Shown piece by piece: positions 1 to 8,760 of a stretch of DNA of 64,000 nucleotides; position 1 is the stretch's first letter; every line of letters begins with the position of its first letter. The DNA comes from Bordetella avium (GTDB taxonomy: Bacteria > Pseudomonadota > Gammaproteobacteria > Burkholderiales > Burkholderiaceae_B): positions 1,984,001 to 2,048,000 of the forward strand of contig NZ_CP139969.1 in NCBI RefSeq assembly GCF_034424645.1, written 5' to 3'. Below the pieces are notes generated by a model. The model was not told the origin of the DNA. It did not search any database and was given only the letters and a program-made list of their open reading frames with translations. A program made the position numbers and the translations under genes.

Positions 1-1085
1 TCCAGAATCTGGTGTACGCGAGTATCGCGCACCAGACGCTCCAGAGGATAGTCCCGCAGATAACCATAGCCGCCGTGTATCTGCTGCGCATCCAGACAAA
101 TCTGGAACCCCGTATCCGTCGCAAAACGCTTGGCCATCGCACAATACGTGCCCGCGTCGGGCGATCCGCCATCGAGCTTGCAAGCCGCCAGTCGCACCAT
201 CTGGCGGGCTGCCACCAGATGCGTGGCCATATCGGCCAGCTTGAATTGCAGTGCCTGGAACTCGGCCAGACGCCGGTTGAACTGACGCCGCTCATGCATA
301 TAACGCCGGGCGGCATCCAGCGCACCCTGGGCTGCGCCCACCGAGCAGGTGCCGATATTGATCCTCCCGCCGTCCAGTCCCTTCATGGCAATTTTGAAGC
401 CCTCGCCTTCCGAGCCCAGCATCGAATCGGCGGGCACCCGCACATTTTCAAAGCTGATCGGACGGGTGGATTGGCTGTTCCAACCCATTTTTTCTTCTTT
501 GCGGCCATAGCTGATCCCGGACGCATGGGCGGGTACCGCAAACGCCGACACCCCGGCCGGTCCAGGGCCGCCCGTGCGCGCCATGACGATTAACAAGTCA
601 GTGTCACCGCCACCTGAGATAAAGGCCTTGGCGCCGCTGATAAGAAAATCGTCGCCATCCCGTTCGGCCCGTGTGACCAGCGAACCGGCATCGGAACCCG
701 CATTAGGCTCAGTCAGGCAATAAGAGGCCAGTTTCTCGCCGCTGGCCAGTTGCCCGCCCCACTCTGCTTGCACGTTGGCGCTGCCCCACTGGCCAATCAT
801 CCAGGTCGCCATATTGTGTATGGTCAGAAAGGCGGTGGTGGACGGGTCCACCGCCGCCATCTCTTCGAATACCAGGGTCGCATCCAGACGGGGCAAACCC
901 AGGCCTCCAATGGCTTCGCTGGCATAGATCGCACAAAAGCCCAGCTCTCCCGCCCTGGCGAAAGCCTCTCGGGGGAATATGCCCTGTGCATCCCAGCGCG
1001 CGGCATGAGGCGCCAGCTCTCCCTGGGCGTAGTCGCGGGCGGCCTGCGCAAAGGCGCGCTGCTCTTCAGTGAGTTCGAGATCCAC
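1..1085 (-). CDS. Acyl-CoA dehydrogenase, isobutyryl-CoA dehydrogenase type (3' end beyond window)
   Basis: FAD-dependent acyl-CoA dehydrogenase; about 361 codons are visible and the C-terminus lies outside the window. The GTG start at 1085 follows a good CAGGAG ribosome site seven bases upstream and gives VDLELTEEQRAFAQAARDYA, a typical family N-terminus. Seen further on are CLTEPNAGSDAGS (FAD/substrate loop), EEKMGWNSQSTRPISFENV, GGRINIGTCSVGAAQGALD and QIHGGYGYLRDYPLERLVRD. The last complete codons read HQIL; the next, split by the window edge, begins GA and would be the catalytic Glu of the family EGTNEI motif. Similarity to ACAD8-type enzymes suggests oxidation of isobutyryl-CoA in valine catabolism, though a 2-methylbutyryl or other short-chain substrate is possible. 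An ACGT-rich palindrome upstream fits control by a branched-chain amino acid regulator. Confidence 0.85.
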   Translation of the reverse strand, partial: MDLELTEEQRAFAQAARDYAQGELAPHAARWDAQGIFPREAFARAGELGFCAIYASEAIGGLGLPRLDATLVFEEMAAVDPSTTAFLTIHNMATWMIGQWGSANVQAEWGGQLASGEKLASYCLTEPNAGSDAGSLVTRAERDGDDFLISGAKAFISGGGDTDLLIVMARTGGPGPAGVSAFAVPAHASGISYGRKEEKMGWNSQSTRPISFENVRVPADSMLGSEGEGFKIAMKGLDGGRINIGTCSVGAAQGALDAARRYMHERRQFNRRLAEFQALQFKLADMATHLVAARQMVRLAACKLDGGSPDAGTYCAMAKRFATDTGFQICLDAQQIHGGYGYLRDYPLERLVRDTRVHQIL

Positions 1086-1152
1086 GGCCTGTCTCCTGAT
1101 TGTTAGTAGCGTTTACCGACCTTGCTTCGGTATGACTAACCGTCATTTTGCA

Positions 1153-1173
1153 TGACGTTAACGTAAACGTAAA
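1153..1173. promoter_or_regulatory. ACGT-rich near-palindrome, possible LiuR-type operator
   Basis: TGACGTTAACGTAAA followed by a further ACGTAAA. It contains the perfect 10-bp palindrome ACGTTAACGT at 1155-1164 and lies 68 bases upstream of the acyl-CoA dehydrogenase start. It resembles, from memory, sites of the MerR-family regulator LiuR of branched-chain amino acid catabolism. The regulator itself is not in the window, so the name is inference. Confidence 0.4.
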
Positions 1174-1277
1174 TCAGGGCTTGAGCTTAGCCTAAAGCGG
1201 CTGTCAAACTTGTCTCGGCAGCGACATTGTGAGGCCTTATTTCCTGAGCGCCAGCCTCAGCGCGTCAGTCCGGAGAG

Positions 1278-1610
1278 TCAGAGCAGACCTGCGGGGCGCA
1301 CCCGTCCGCCAGATGCTGCAATATGGTTGCGGCGATGCGCTACCCGGCGGCGGCGCGACTCTTTAGGATCGAAGGTCAGCGCGCGATAAATCTCGACACG
1401 GTCACCGTCTGCCAGCAGCGTGTGAGCCTCACGCCGTTGGCCGTAGATGCCGACGCCCGCCTGCCACACATCGATGCCCGGAAAAAGCTGAGCGAAGCCG
1501 CTGGCGGCCAGCGCATCAGCCACGGTCGCACCTGCTGGCAGCAGCAGCTCACGCAGCCAGGCCTCATCCTGCCGTGCAAAGCACACCGTCACGCGCAGTT
1601 CATTCGCCAT
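1278..1610 (-). CDS. rnfH: RnfH family protein (UPF0125)
   Basis: A 110-residue protein with the ubiquitin-like RnfH fold pattern: an N-terminal beta strand (ELRVTVCFARQ), the stretch GATVADALAASGF, and the family-typical GIYGQ and LLADGDRVEIYRAL near the end of the domain. The tail is rich in Arg (ESRRRRVAHRR). The ATG at 1610 was chosen because it starts the domain directly; the frame stays open further upstream but that part is shadow of ratA. It overlaps the 3' end of ratA by 11 bases, so the two are probably translated together. The molecular function of the family is uncertain: RatB/RnfH is a conserved neighbour of RatA and SmpB, and no RNF complex is visible here. Confidence 0.85.
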   Translation of the reverse strand: MANELRVTVCFARQDEAWLRELLLPAGATVADALAASGFAQLFPGIDVWQAGVGIYGQRREAHTLLADGDRVEIYRALTFDPKESRRRRVAHRRNHIAASGGRVRPAGLL

Positions 1611-2034
1611 AAACCTGCTGCGCCCGCTTCGTGAACGACTCGATGAAACTGGCGGCGATCCTGTTGAACACCGGCCCCACCACCATTTCGAGCGCCCGGT
1701 TCGAAAAAGCATATTCAAGCGTGAACAACACTTTGCATGCATCTTCGGCCAGTGGTTGAAAGACCCAATGTCCGACCAGACTGGAAAAAGGCCCATCGAC
1801 CAGCTCTAAATCGATGCGTTGCGGGTAATCGTGGGTGTTGCGTGTGGTAAAACGCTGCTTCATGCCCGCGAAGCTGATCAATACCGAGGCCTGCATGCCG
1901 CGCTCATCGCGTGACTGCACCTCGGTGCCCCCGCACCAGGGCATGAATTCAGGATACTTCTCGACATCGGCCACCAGATCGAACATCTGTGCTGCGCTGT
2001 GAGGTACCAGGACGGAGCGTTGTACTTTGTGCAT
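1600..2034 (-). CDS. ratA: RatA / Coq10-like START-domain protein
   Basis: A 144-residue single-domain polyketide-cyclase/START protein. It begins MHKVQRSVLVPHSAAQMFDL and contains DVEKYPEFMPWC, the hallmark of the RatA/Coq10 family. The family binds hydrophobic ligands such as ubiquinone. In E. coli RatA was reported to bind 50S subunits and block subunit association, but a respiratory-quinone role is equally argued. I start it at 2034 because the domain begins there; in-frame ATGs upstream (2076 and 2088) would add up to 18 residues and approach the smpB start. It is divergent from smpB with a 65-base gap that must hold both promoters, and it overlaps rnfH. This rnfH-ratA-smpB order is widely conserved. 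Confidence 0.85.
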   Translation of the reverse strand: MHKVQRSVLVPHSAAQMFDLVADVEKYPEFMPWCGGTEVQSRDERGMQASVLISFAGMKQRFTTRNTHDYPQRIDLELVDGPFSSLVGHWVFQPLAEDACKVLFTLEYAFSNRALEMVVGPVFNRIAASFIESFTKRAQQVYGE

Positions 2035-2099
2035 CACTAATCGTAAATCGCTAGAATGATCGGATTTTACCGGCATCGCGCGCCCCATACATTGCGTCT

Positions 2100-2561
2100 A
2101 TGAGCATCATCGATAATCGCAAGGCCTCTCACGACTATTTCATCGAAGACCGCTACGAAGCGGGCCTCGTTTTGCAGGGCTGGGAGGTCAAGTCCATTCG
2201 TGCCGGGCGCGTCCAGCTCAAAGAGAGTTATGTCATCGTGCGTGACGGCGAGCTCTTTCTGCTCGGCATGCACGTGAGTCCTCTGCCCACCGCCTCGACC
2301 CACATCCACCCGGATGCCATGCGCACGCGCAAGTTGCTGCTCAAGGCCGAAGAAATTCACAAACTTATTGGCAAGGTAGAACAGCGCGGCTTCACGCTGG
2401 TACCCCTTAACCTGCACTATAAAAACGGCCGCGTCAAATTGGACTTTGCGCTAGGCCGGGGCAAGAAACTCTATGACAAGCGGGACACTTCGCGCGAAAA
2501 GGACTGGCTGCGTGAACGCGAGCGAGTGATGAAACACGATACCCGCCGTCGCAGCGATTAA
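2100..2561 (+). CDS. smpB: SsrA-binding protein SmpB
   Basis: A 153-residue tmRNA-binding protein needed for trans-translation, which rescues stalled ribosomes and tags the nascent chain. The sequence shows the family signature throughout: [38 protein letters not shown], the [11 protein letters not shown] turn, and a basic C-terminal tail ([20 protein letters not shown]) that enters the ribosomal A site. Length is normal for betaproteobacteria. The ATG at 2100 is the natural start; no strong Shine-Dalgarno sequence is visible. The tmRNA gene ssrA is not in this window. It ends 26 bases before the stop of the convergent diguanylate cyclase gene. Confidence 0.97.
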   Translation: MSIIDNRKASHDYFIEDRYEAGLVLQGWEVKSIRAGRVQLKESYVIVRDGELFLLGMHVSPLPTASTHIHPDAMRTRKLLLKAEEIHKLIGKVEQRGFTLVPLNLHYKNGRVKLDFALGRGKKLYDKRDTSREKDWLRERERVMKHDTRRRSD

Positions 2562-2586
2562 GCCGCGCGCTATGGCGCGACCCGCC

Positions 2587-3732
2587 TCAGGCGCAAAGCT
2601 CCACCCGGCTGCGCCCGTTTTTCTTGGCCTGATACATCGCCCGATCGGCGCGTTCCATTGCATTATGCAAGGGCTCCGTCCCATCCCAGACCGTCACCCC
2701 GCCGCTGAAAGTGTAGCCGACCGGATGATCGCCGAACTGGCAAGGCATAGCCCTCAAAGCGGCCAGCATGCGGGTGGCCAGCGCCTGGGCTTCGTCCATG
2801 CTGGCGCCCGGAAGCGCCGCAATAAACTCTTCGCCGCCCAAACGGCCCAGCGGGTCTCCAGGGCGTAGCGCTGCCCCTGCCACCGCAGCGAAGTGGCGTA
2901 GCACCACATCACCTGCCGCGTGTCCCAGGCGATCATTGACCCGTTTGAAATGATCAATATCCAGCAATAGCACGGCAATCGGCCGGCCTCGGGCGCCTGC
3001 GGCCAGCCGCGACGCGGCGCCCCACCAGGCCTTGCGCGAAAGCACGCCGGTCAAGAAGTCGGTATTGGCTTCACGTTCGCGTTCGCGCAACATGCGATCG
3101 TGCAACATCATGATCATGCCCAAGGTCAAGCTCGGCATGATCACAACGCCCAGCGACAAGAACACGATATTCCAATAAGTGGGCGCCAGCAGACCAGGCG
3201 TAAAATCGATCCACCAGGTGTAAAGCACCGCCCGCGTCACATGGCCGATGGTCGCCAGCAGCGCCAGACACAACATGAATCCCTGGCTATAGCCAAAACG
3301 GTGCCGGCGCGAGCTCCAGACCGATACCACAATGCCCCCCAGGAGCACGGCATACAGCGCCGAGGCCAGCGCGATACGCCGGTCGACATTCCAATCAATG
3401 TAGGTGTAATACACCAGCGCCAGCAGGAGCGCGCCGATCGCAGTCAACATCGAACGCCAATAGACCGGCTGCTCAAAAAAGCGCCGCACTGCTACAACAA
3501 ACAGCGAGCCCCCCGCTGCAAACAGCGTGTTCGGCAACAAGATGCCCAGCCAGGGCGGGAGGCTGTCTTGCTGCGCCAGAAGCAGCATGGCAACGATGGT
3601 GACCACATTGGCCGCCATTGCCTCGCGTATGCCTGGCAGGCCGCTGCGCCAAAGAGAGCCGAGCACGCACAGCCCGATGAGGGCTGCCAGCGCGGTGATC
3701 AACAGCAGATTAACAGGAGCAAGCATGGTCAT
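2587..3732 (-). CDS. Membrane-bound diguanylate cyclase (GGDEF domain)
   Basis: A 381-residue protein. Roughly residues 1-210 form six or seven hydrophobic segments that look like an integral-membrane sensor without a recognised ligand pocket. A charged linker (LREREREANTDFLTG) leads to the GGDEF domain at about 222-380. The active-site loop is GGEEF at residues 299-303, a functional variant of GGDEF. An RxxD inhibitory site (R290-D293) lies exactly five residues before it, so product inhibition by cyclic di-GMP is expected. LLDIDHFKRVNDRLGH carries the metal-binding Asp. No EAL domain is present. It should make c-di-GMP from two GTP; the signal sensed is unknown. It is convergent with smpB. 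The ATG at 3732 is used; another ATG two codons later is possible. Confidence 0.9.
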   Translation of the reverse strand: MTMLAPVNLLLITALAALIGLCVLGSLWRSGLPGIREAMAANVVTIVAMLLLAQQDSLPPWLGILLPNTLFAAGGSLFVVAVRRFFEQPVYWRSMLTAIGALLLALVYYTYIDWNVDRRIALASALYAVLLGGIVVSVWSSRRHRFGYSQGFMLCLALLATIGHVTRAVLYTWWIDFTPGLLAPTYWNIVFLSLGVVIMPSLTLGMIMMLHDRMLREREREANTDFLTGVLSRKAWWGAASRLAAGARGRPIAVLLLDIDHFKRVNDRLGHAAGDVVLRHFAAVAGAALRPGDPLGRLGGEEFIAALPGASMDEAQALATRMLAALRAMPCQFGDHPVGYTFSGGVTVWDGTEPLHNAMERADRAMYQAKKNGRSRVELCA

Positions 3733-3765
3733 CAGCCTGGCGCGTCACGCTTGGACGACAAGGGA

Positions 3766-4692
3766 TCAGGAGCGTGTCGCTTTCACAATCGTCATGGCAG
3801 AAGCCACCAAACCGCCGACATCCGAGAGATTGGACGGCAGAATGAGGGTGTTGCCCTCCTTGGCTACGGCGCCGAAGGCCTCCACATAACGCTCAGCCAC
3901 CTTGAGATTGACCGCCTCCATGCCGCCGGGTTGCCGTACCGCCTCGCCCACTTGAGTCAGGGCCTTGGCCGTCGCTTCCGCAATCGCCACCACGGCGGCG
4001 GCCTCACCCTGGGCCTTGTTGATCTGGGCTTGCTTCTCGCCTTCGGAACGGGCGATAGCCGCCTCGCGCTCGCCGGTAGCGATATTGATCTGCTCCTGGC
4101 GGCGGCCCTCTGACGCAGCGATCAGGGCGCGTTTTTCACGTTCTGCCGTGATCTGCGCCTGCATGGCGCGCAAAATTTCGTTGGGCGGAGTCAAATCCTT
4201 GATCTCATAGCGCAACACCTTCACGCCCCAGTTGAGTGCGGCTTCGTCCAACGAGGCGACGATGGTCGTATTGATGAAATCACGCTCTTCAAAGGTCCGG
4301 TCCAGTTCAAGCTTGCCAATCACCGAACGCAAAGTCGTTTGCGATAGCTGCGTGATGGCGGAAATATAGTTGGACGAACCGTAAGAGGCCCGCATGGGAT
4401 CGGTAACCTGAAAATACAGCACGCCATCGACCTGCAACTGCGTGTTGTCACGCGTGATGCAAACCTGGCTGGGCACATCCAAAGGGATTTCCTTCAGCGA
4501 GTGCTTATAGGCGACCCGCTCGATGAAGGGAATGACAAAACCCGCTCCTGGCGAAAGCACCCGGTCAAACTTGCCCAAACGCTCCACCACCCAAGCGTGT
4601 TGCTGCGGCACGATAGCGATCGCTTTGATAACGACCAGCAACGCCAGTACGACAATGACCACCAATACCGTGGTCGATGCATTGAACGGCAT
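3766..4692 (-). CDS. qmcA: SPFH/band 7 (stomatin-like, QmcA/paraslipin) membrane protein
   Basis: A 308-residue protein with one N-terminal membrane anchor (about residues 8-28) followed by the SPFH domain: VPQQHAWVVERLGKFDRVLSPG, the DTRVQ-like segment DVPSQVCITRDNTQLQVDG, and LDRTFEERDFINTTIVASLD. A long Ala/Glu/Gln-rich coiled coil (about 190-250) drives oligomerisation. SPFH proteins build large ring-like membrane scaffolds linked to protease control and microdomains. The start at 4692 has an ideal AGGAGG site. The nfeD-like gene directly upstream (33-base gap) is the usual operon partner, so the pair probably acts together. The substrate or client is unknown. Confidence 0.9.
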   Translation of the reverse strand: MPFNASTTVLVVIVVLALLVVIKAIAIVPQQHAWVVERLGKFDRVLSPGAGFVIPFIERVAYKHSLKEIPLDVPSQVCITRDNTQLQVDGVLYFQVTDPMRASYGSSNYISAITQLSQTTLRSVIGKLELDRTFEERDFINTTIVASLDEAALNWGVKVLRYEIKDLTPPNEILRAMQAQITAEREKRALIAASEGRRQEQINIATGEREAAIARSEGEKQAQINKAQGEAAAVVAIAEATAKALTQVGEAVRQPGGMEAVNLKVAERYVEAFGAVAKEGNTLILPSNLSDVGGLVASAMTIVKATRS

Positions 4693-4725
4693 GATTCCTC
4701 CTGTGAAAAAAACTGGCCGCTACGG

Positions 4726-5157
4726 TCAGCGGGCCGTTTCGGGTTTCGGCGCCAGTATCAATACCGCGCCGCGAATTTCCGTGATGACGTGACGCCCAGG
4801 CCCGGCGGTCTGTCCCGAAGCCAGCCTGGCTTGCCACGACGCTCCCCGGTATTGCACCCGCGTGCTGTTATCCGCAGACCAGGACTCCACCATAACCGTC
4901 TGGCCGATATCCAGATTGACATCGGCATTACGGCTGGCATTGAGCTCGCGCTTTTTCAAAACGCCTCGACGACGCAGCAACAACAGGCCCAGCAATGCGA
5001 AGACTGCGCATACGATTAACTGCCATTCCAGGCCGAAACCCGCCCAGGCAGCCAGGCCGGCCGACGCCAACCCCAGGGCCACCAGCAGCAGATAGAAAGT
5101 GCCTGAGGCCACTTCGCCTATCAAGGCTAGCGCAGCCAGACCAAACCAAATCCACAT
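4726..5157 (-). CDS. NfeD-like membrane protein
   Basis: A 143-residue protein starting MWIWFGLAALALIGEV at an ATG preceded by AGAGGGGGG, which is why I prefer 5157 to the longer frame. Two or three hydrophobic helices cover residues 1-70; the C-terminal part (about 80-143) forms an OB-fold-like NfeD domain with GQTVMVESW and TGRHVITEIRG-like strands. It lacks the ClpP-like serine protease domain of long NfeD proteins, so it is the short form (YbbK/YuaF type). Short NfeD proteins accompany SPFH proteins, and the qmcA-like gene lies immediately downstream in the same operon. Precise function is unknown. Confidence 0.85.
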   Translation of the reverse strand: MWIWFGLAALALIGEVASGTFYLLLVALGLASAGLAAWAGFGLEWQLIVCAVFALLGLLLLRRRGVLKKRELNASRNADVNLDIGQTVMVESWSADNSTRVQYRGASWQARLASGQTAGPGRHVITEIRGAVLILAPKPETAR

Positions 5158-5342
5158 GCTCGTCCCCCCTCTTGTCCAACGATGGTTACGATTGTACGGA
5201 TTCCCGGCTGGCAACAGTGATTTCCTTTCCATCTGGAATCAGCCTGGCTCGCAGCCTGCCTCATCCCCTTGGAACAGGGGAGGCTCTCTGAAATTTATGG
5301 CGGAGAAAAAATTGGTGCCGCTCAGACGAGGGGGCAGACAGC

Positions 5343-5370
5343 AAAAAGGCGGCCCGCAGGCCGCCTTTTT
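5343..5370. terminator. Bidirectional Rho-independent terminator
   Basis: A perfect stem AAAAAGGCGGCC / GGCCGCCTTTTT around a four-base CGCA loop. It has A-tract and T-tract on both sides, so it can stop transcripts from either strand. It lies 33 bases after the ppsA stop and about 185 bases upstream of the nfeD-like start, and separates the two minus-strand units. Confidence 0.93.
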
Positions 5371-5403
5371 AGGTGCAGGAGCCAGGCTCCCGAGGGACGA
5401 GGA

Positions 5404-7770
5404 TCAGCCCTTGGCCAGACGCTGCCAGGTATCGACCACCGTGTCCGGGTTCAGAGACATGGAGAGAATGCCCTCGTCCTTGAGCCACTGCGCGAAGTCC
5501 GGATGATCGCTGGGACCCTGCCCGCAGATGCCGACATACTTGTTGGCCGACAGGCAAGCCTGGATGGCGCGGCTCAGCATGAACTTGACAGCGTCGTCGC
5601 GCTCGTCGAAGTCGGCAGCCAGCAGCTCCATGCCGGAATCGCGATCCAGGCCCAGGGTGAGCTGGGTCATGTCATTGGAGCCGATCGAGAAGCCATCAAA
5701 GTACTCCAGGAACTGCTCTGCCAAAATGGCGTTGGAAGGCACTTCGCACATCATGATGAGGCGCAGGCCGTTCTCGCCGCGCTTGAGCCCGTTGGCGGCC
5801 AGCAACTCGACCACCTTGCGCGCCTGACCCACGGTGCGCACGAAGGGCACCATGATTTCCACATTGGTCAGGCCCATCTCGTCGCGGACCTTTTTGAGGG
5901 CCTCGCATTCCATACGGAAGCACTCGGCGAAATCTTCGGAGATGTAGCGCGAAGCACCACGGAAACCCAGCATGGGGTTCTCTTCCTCGGGCTCGTAGCG
6001 CGAACCGCCCACCAGCTTACGGTACTCGTTGGACTTGAAATCGGACATACGAACGATGACCGACTTGGGCCAGAAAGCCGCACCGATCGTGGCCACGCCC
6101 TCGGCAAGCTTATCGACAAAAAAGGAGCGCGGGCTGGCATGACCACGGGCTGCGGATTCGACGGCCTTTTTCAGTTCGCCATCCACATTGGGATAATCGA
6201 GCACCGCCTTGGGATGAATCCCGATATTGTTGTTGATGATGAACTCGAGACGGGCAAGACCGACGCCAGAGTTCGGAATCTGCGCGAAGTCGAAGGCAAG
6301 CTGGGGATTGCCCACATTCATCATGATCTTCAGATCGATAGGAGGCATCGCGCCGCGGCGCACTTCTTCGACTTCCGTTTCGATCAGGCCGTCGTAAATG
6401 CGGCCTTCATCGCCTTCGGCGCAAGACACGGTAACCGGCTGGCCTTCCTTAAGGATATCCGTCGCATCGCCGCAACCGACAACCGCCGGAATACCCAATT
6501 CGCGCGCAATGATGGCTGCGTGGCAGGTGCGGCCGCCACGGTTGGTGACGATAGCCGAGGCGCGCTTCATGACCGGCTCCCAGTTAGGGTCGGTCATGTC
6601 GGTGACCAGCACATCGCCCGGCTGAACCTTGTCCATCTCGGAGACGTCAGCGACGATGCGCACGGGGCCTGCGCCGATCTTCTGGCCGATAGCGCGGCCG
6701 GTGGTGATGACGCGGCCGGTCGCCTTCAGGCGATAGCGCTGCTGCACATCGTTGTCGACCTGCTGCGATTTCACCGTCTCGGGGCGGGCTTGCAGAATGT
6801 AGATCTTGCCATCCACGCCATCACGGCCCCACTCGATGTCCATCGGGCGCTGGTAGTGCTTTTCGATGATGACGGCGTAACGGGCGAGTTCGATGATCTC
6901 ATCATCGGTCAGGGAATAGCGGTTGCGCTCGGAGACGGGCACGTCCACGGTACGCACGGCGCGGCCTTCGGTGCGCTCGGGGTCGAACTCCATCTTGATC
7001 AGTTTGGAGCCGATACGGCGGCTGAGAATGGGATAGTGCCCTGCGTCCAGCGCGTGCTTGAACACGTAGAATTCGTCAGGGTTGACGGCGCCCTGCACCA
7101 CGGTCTCACCCAGGCCATAAGAGGAAGTGATGAAGACCACTTCTTCGAAGCCCGATTCGGTGTCAATGGTGAACATCACGCCCGCGCTGCCTTTATCGGA
7201 GCGCACCATGCGCTGCACGCCGGCAGACAGGGCGACTTCGGCGTGGGCATAGCCCTTGTGCACGCGATAGGAAATGGCGCGGTCGTTGTAGAGCGAGGCG
7301 AAGACGTGGCGGATCTTGTCCAGCACATCGTCGATGCCCACCACATTCAGGAAAGTTTCCTGTTGGCCCGCGAAAGAGGCGTCTGGCAGGTCTTCGGCGG
7401 TAGCGGAAGAGCGCACGGCAAACGAGCCCTTGCCGTCAGCGTCCAGCTTGGCGAAGGATTCGCGGATGGATTTTTCGAACTCGGGCGAAAATGGCGCCTC
7501 GACGATCCATTGACGGATCTCGGCGCCGGCAACGGCCAGTTCACGCACGTCTTCAGGGTTGAGCGTACTCAGGCGATCTGCGATACGCTTGTCCAGGCCC
7601 GATGCGGTCAAAAAGTCACGGAAGGCCTGGGCGGTCGTGGCGAAGCCGCCCGGCACACGGACACCCGCGCCAGACAACTGACTGATCATTTCGCCCAACG
7701 ATGCGTTCTTGCCTCCTACCGAGTCCACATCCGACATGCGGAGCTGCTCGAAACTAACGACATACGACAT
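5404..7770 (-). CDS. ppsA: Phosphoenolpyruvate synthase (pyruvate, water dikinase)
   Basis: A 788-residue enzyme that converts pyruvate and ATP to PEP, AMP and phosphate in gluconeogenesis. Domains in order: ATP-grasp nucleotide-binding domain (about 1-340, with [12 protein letters not shown] and [20 protein letters not shown]), the swivelling phosphohistidine domain with [15 protein letters not shown] (catalytic His near 417), and the PEP/pyruvate TIM barrel (about 470-788) with [36 protein letters not shown] and the catalytic-Cys region [14 protein letters not shown]. The ATG at 7770 has an AAGGTGA site eight bases upstream; a GTG three codons earlier overlaps that site and is less likely. 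It is divergent from the gene for its regulatory kinase/phosphorylase, and followed by a strong terminator. Confidence 0.97.
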   Translation of the reverse strand: MSYVVSFEQLRMSDVDSVGGKNASLGEMISQLSGAGVRVPGGFATTAQAFRDFLTASGLDKRIADRLSTLNPEDVRELAVAGAEIRQWIVEAPFSPEFEKSIRESFAKLDADGKGSFAVRSSATAEDLPDASFAGQQETFLNVVGIDDVLDKIRHVFASLYNDRAISYRVHKGYAHAEVALSAGVQRMVRSDKGSAGVMFTIDTESGFEEVVFITSSYGLGETVVQGAVNPDEFYVFKHALDAGHYPILSRRIGSKLIKMEFDPERTEGRAVRTVDVPVSERNRYSLTDDEIIELARYAVIIEKHYQRPMDIEWGRDGVDGKIYILQARPETVKSQQVDNDVQQRYRLKATGRVITTGRAIGQKIGAGPVRIVADVSEMDKVQPGDVLVTDMTDPNWEPVMKRASAIVTNRGGRTCHAAIIARELGIPAVVGCGDATDILKEGQPVTVSCAEGDEGRIYDGLIETEVEEVRRGAMPPIDLKIMMNVGNPQLAFDFAQIPNSGVGLARLEFIINNNIGIHPKAVLDYPNVDGELKKAVESAARGHASPRSFFVDKLAEGVATIGAAFWPKSVIVRMSDFKSNEYRKLVGGSRYEPEEENPMLGFRGASRYISEDFAECFRMECEALKKVRDEMGLTNVEIMVPFVRTVGQARKVVELLAANGLKRGENGLRLIMMCEVPSNAILAEQFLEYFDGFSIGSNDMTQLTLGLDRDSGMELLAADFDERDDAVKFMLSRAIQACLSANKYVGICGQGPSDHPDFAQWLKDEGILSMSLNPDTVVDTWQRLAKG

Positions 7771-7928
7771 TGAAGTCACCTTTTACAATGGAAATAAAGC
7801 GAGTTTGGTCAGGACAGAATCTGCACTGGCCAAACTGGCCTTGACGCCCTTGGGGTGACTTTTCAGCGGTCTGATTGTACCCGCTAGGGTCCGCCCTGGC
7901 CTTTCACTGCTTGGAATTTTTTACATAT

Positions 7929-8753
7929 ATGAGCGCAAGTTCGATAGCCCGCACTGTTTACATCGTCTCTGATAGCACCGGCATCACCGCGGAAACTTTC
8001 AGCCAATCCGTACTTTCGCAATTCGATCAGGTCGATTTCAAACCGATTCGGCTACCTTTTATCGACACCTTGCAAAAGGCTGAGGAAACGGCCGAGCGCA
8101 TCAATAAGAATGCCGCTGACACCGGCGTGCCGCCGATTGTATTCAGCACGCTGGTCAACCCCGAGATTCTCGCGCGCGTGCGCCAGGCCAATGGCGTTTT
8201 TCTGGACTTGTTCGGCACCTTCGTGAGCCATATCGAGCAGGCGCTGGGCTTGAAGTCCAGCCCTTCGATCGGGCGTTCGCATATGCAGGCAGATTCCGAG
8301 AAATACCGCAACCGGATCGACGCCATCAACTTCAGTCTGGCGCACGATGATGGCCAGTTCGTGAATCAGCTCGATCAGGCTGATGTGATTCTGGTGGGCG
8401 TATCTCGCTGCGGCAAAACCCCGACGAGCCTGTACCTGGCCATGCAATACGCGATCAAGGCGGCCAACTTCCCGCTGACGCCGGATGATTTCGAACGCAG
8501 CAGCCTGCCCAAGACCATCGCTCCCTATCGCGACAAGTTGTTCGGCCTGTCGATTCAGCCGGAGCGCCTGTCCGAAGTGCGCAACGAACGGCGCCCGAAC
8601 AGCCGCTACGCCACGATAGAACAATGCCGTTACGAAGTGGCCGAGGCGGAACGCATGATGCGTCGCGCCGGCATTTCCTGGCTCTCGACGACGACCAAGT
8701 CCATTGAGGAAATCGCCACCACCGTGCTTCAGGAGGTGGGGCTCGGCCGCTGA
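7929..8753 (+). CDS. ppsR: PEP synthase regulatory protein (pyruvate, water dikinase kinase/phosphorylase)
   Basis: A 274-residue DUF299 (kinase-PPPase) protein. It inactivates PEP synthase by ADP-dependent threonine phosphorylation and reactivates it by phosphate-dependent dephosphorylation. Seen are ARTVYIVSDSTGITAETFSQ at the N-terminus, the P-loop GVSRCGKTPTSLYLA near residue 156, and SIGRSHMQADSEKYRNRID. The ATG at 7929 was chosen because the family begins with the VYIVSDSTG segment; an in-frame start 18 codons earlier adds non-family sequence. It is transcribed divergently from ppsA across a 158-base gap. It ends only 7 bases from the stop of the convergent lipoprotein gene, without room for a terminator. 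Confidence 0.95.
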   Translation: MSASSIARTVYIVSDSTGITAETFSQSVLSQFDQVDFKPIRLPFIDTLQKAEETAERINKNAADTGVPPIVFSTLVNPEILARVRQANGVFLDLFGTFVSHIEQALGLKSSPSIGRSHMQADSEKYRNRIDAINFSLAHDDGQFVNQLDQADVILVGVSRCGKTPTSLYLAMQYAIKAANFPLTPDDFERSSLPKTIAPYRDKLFGLSIQPERLSEVRNERRPNSRYATIEQCRYEVAEAERMMRRAGISWLSTTTKSIEEIATTVLQEVGLGR

Positions 8754-8760
8754 CCGCTCC

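Noticed and set aside
1600..2034. ratA and rnfH considered as a toxin-antitoxin pair
   Set aside because: The toxin view of RatA is disputed and the pair is a conserved housekeeping neighbour of smpB; no antitoxin-like features are visible.
5269..7773. An 834-codon open frame on the plus strand, antisense to ppsA
   Set aside because: A shadow of ppsA; His/Gly/Asp-rich sequence without motifs, and it runs through the ppsA terminator.
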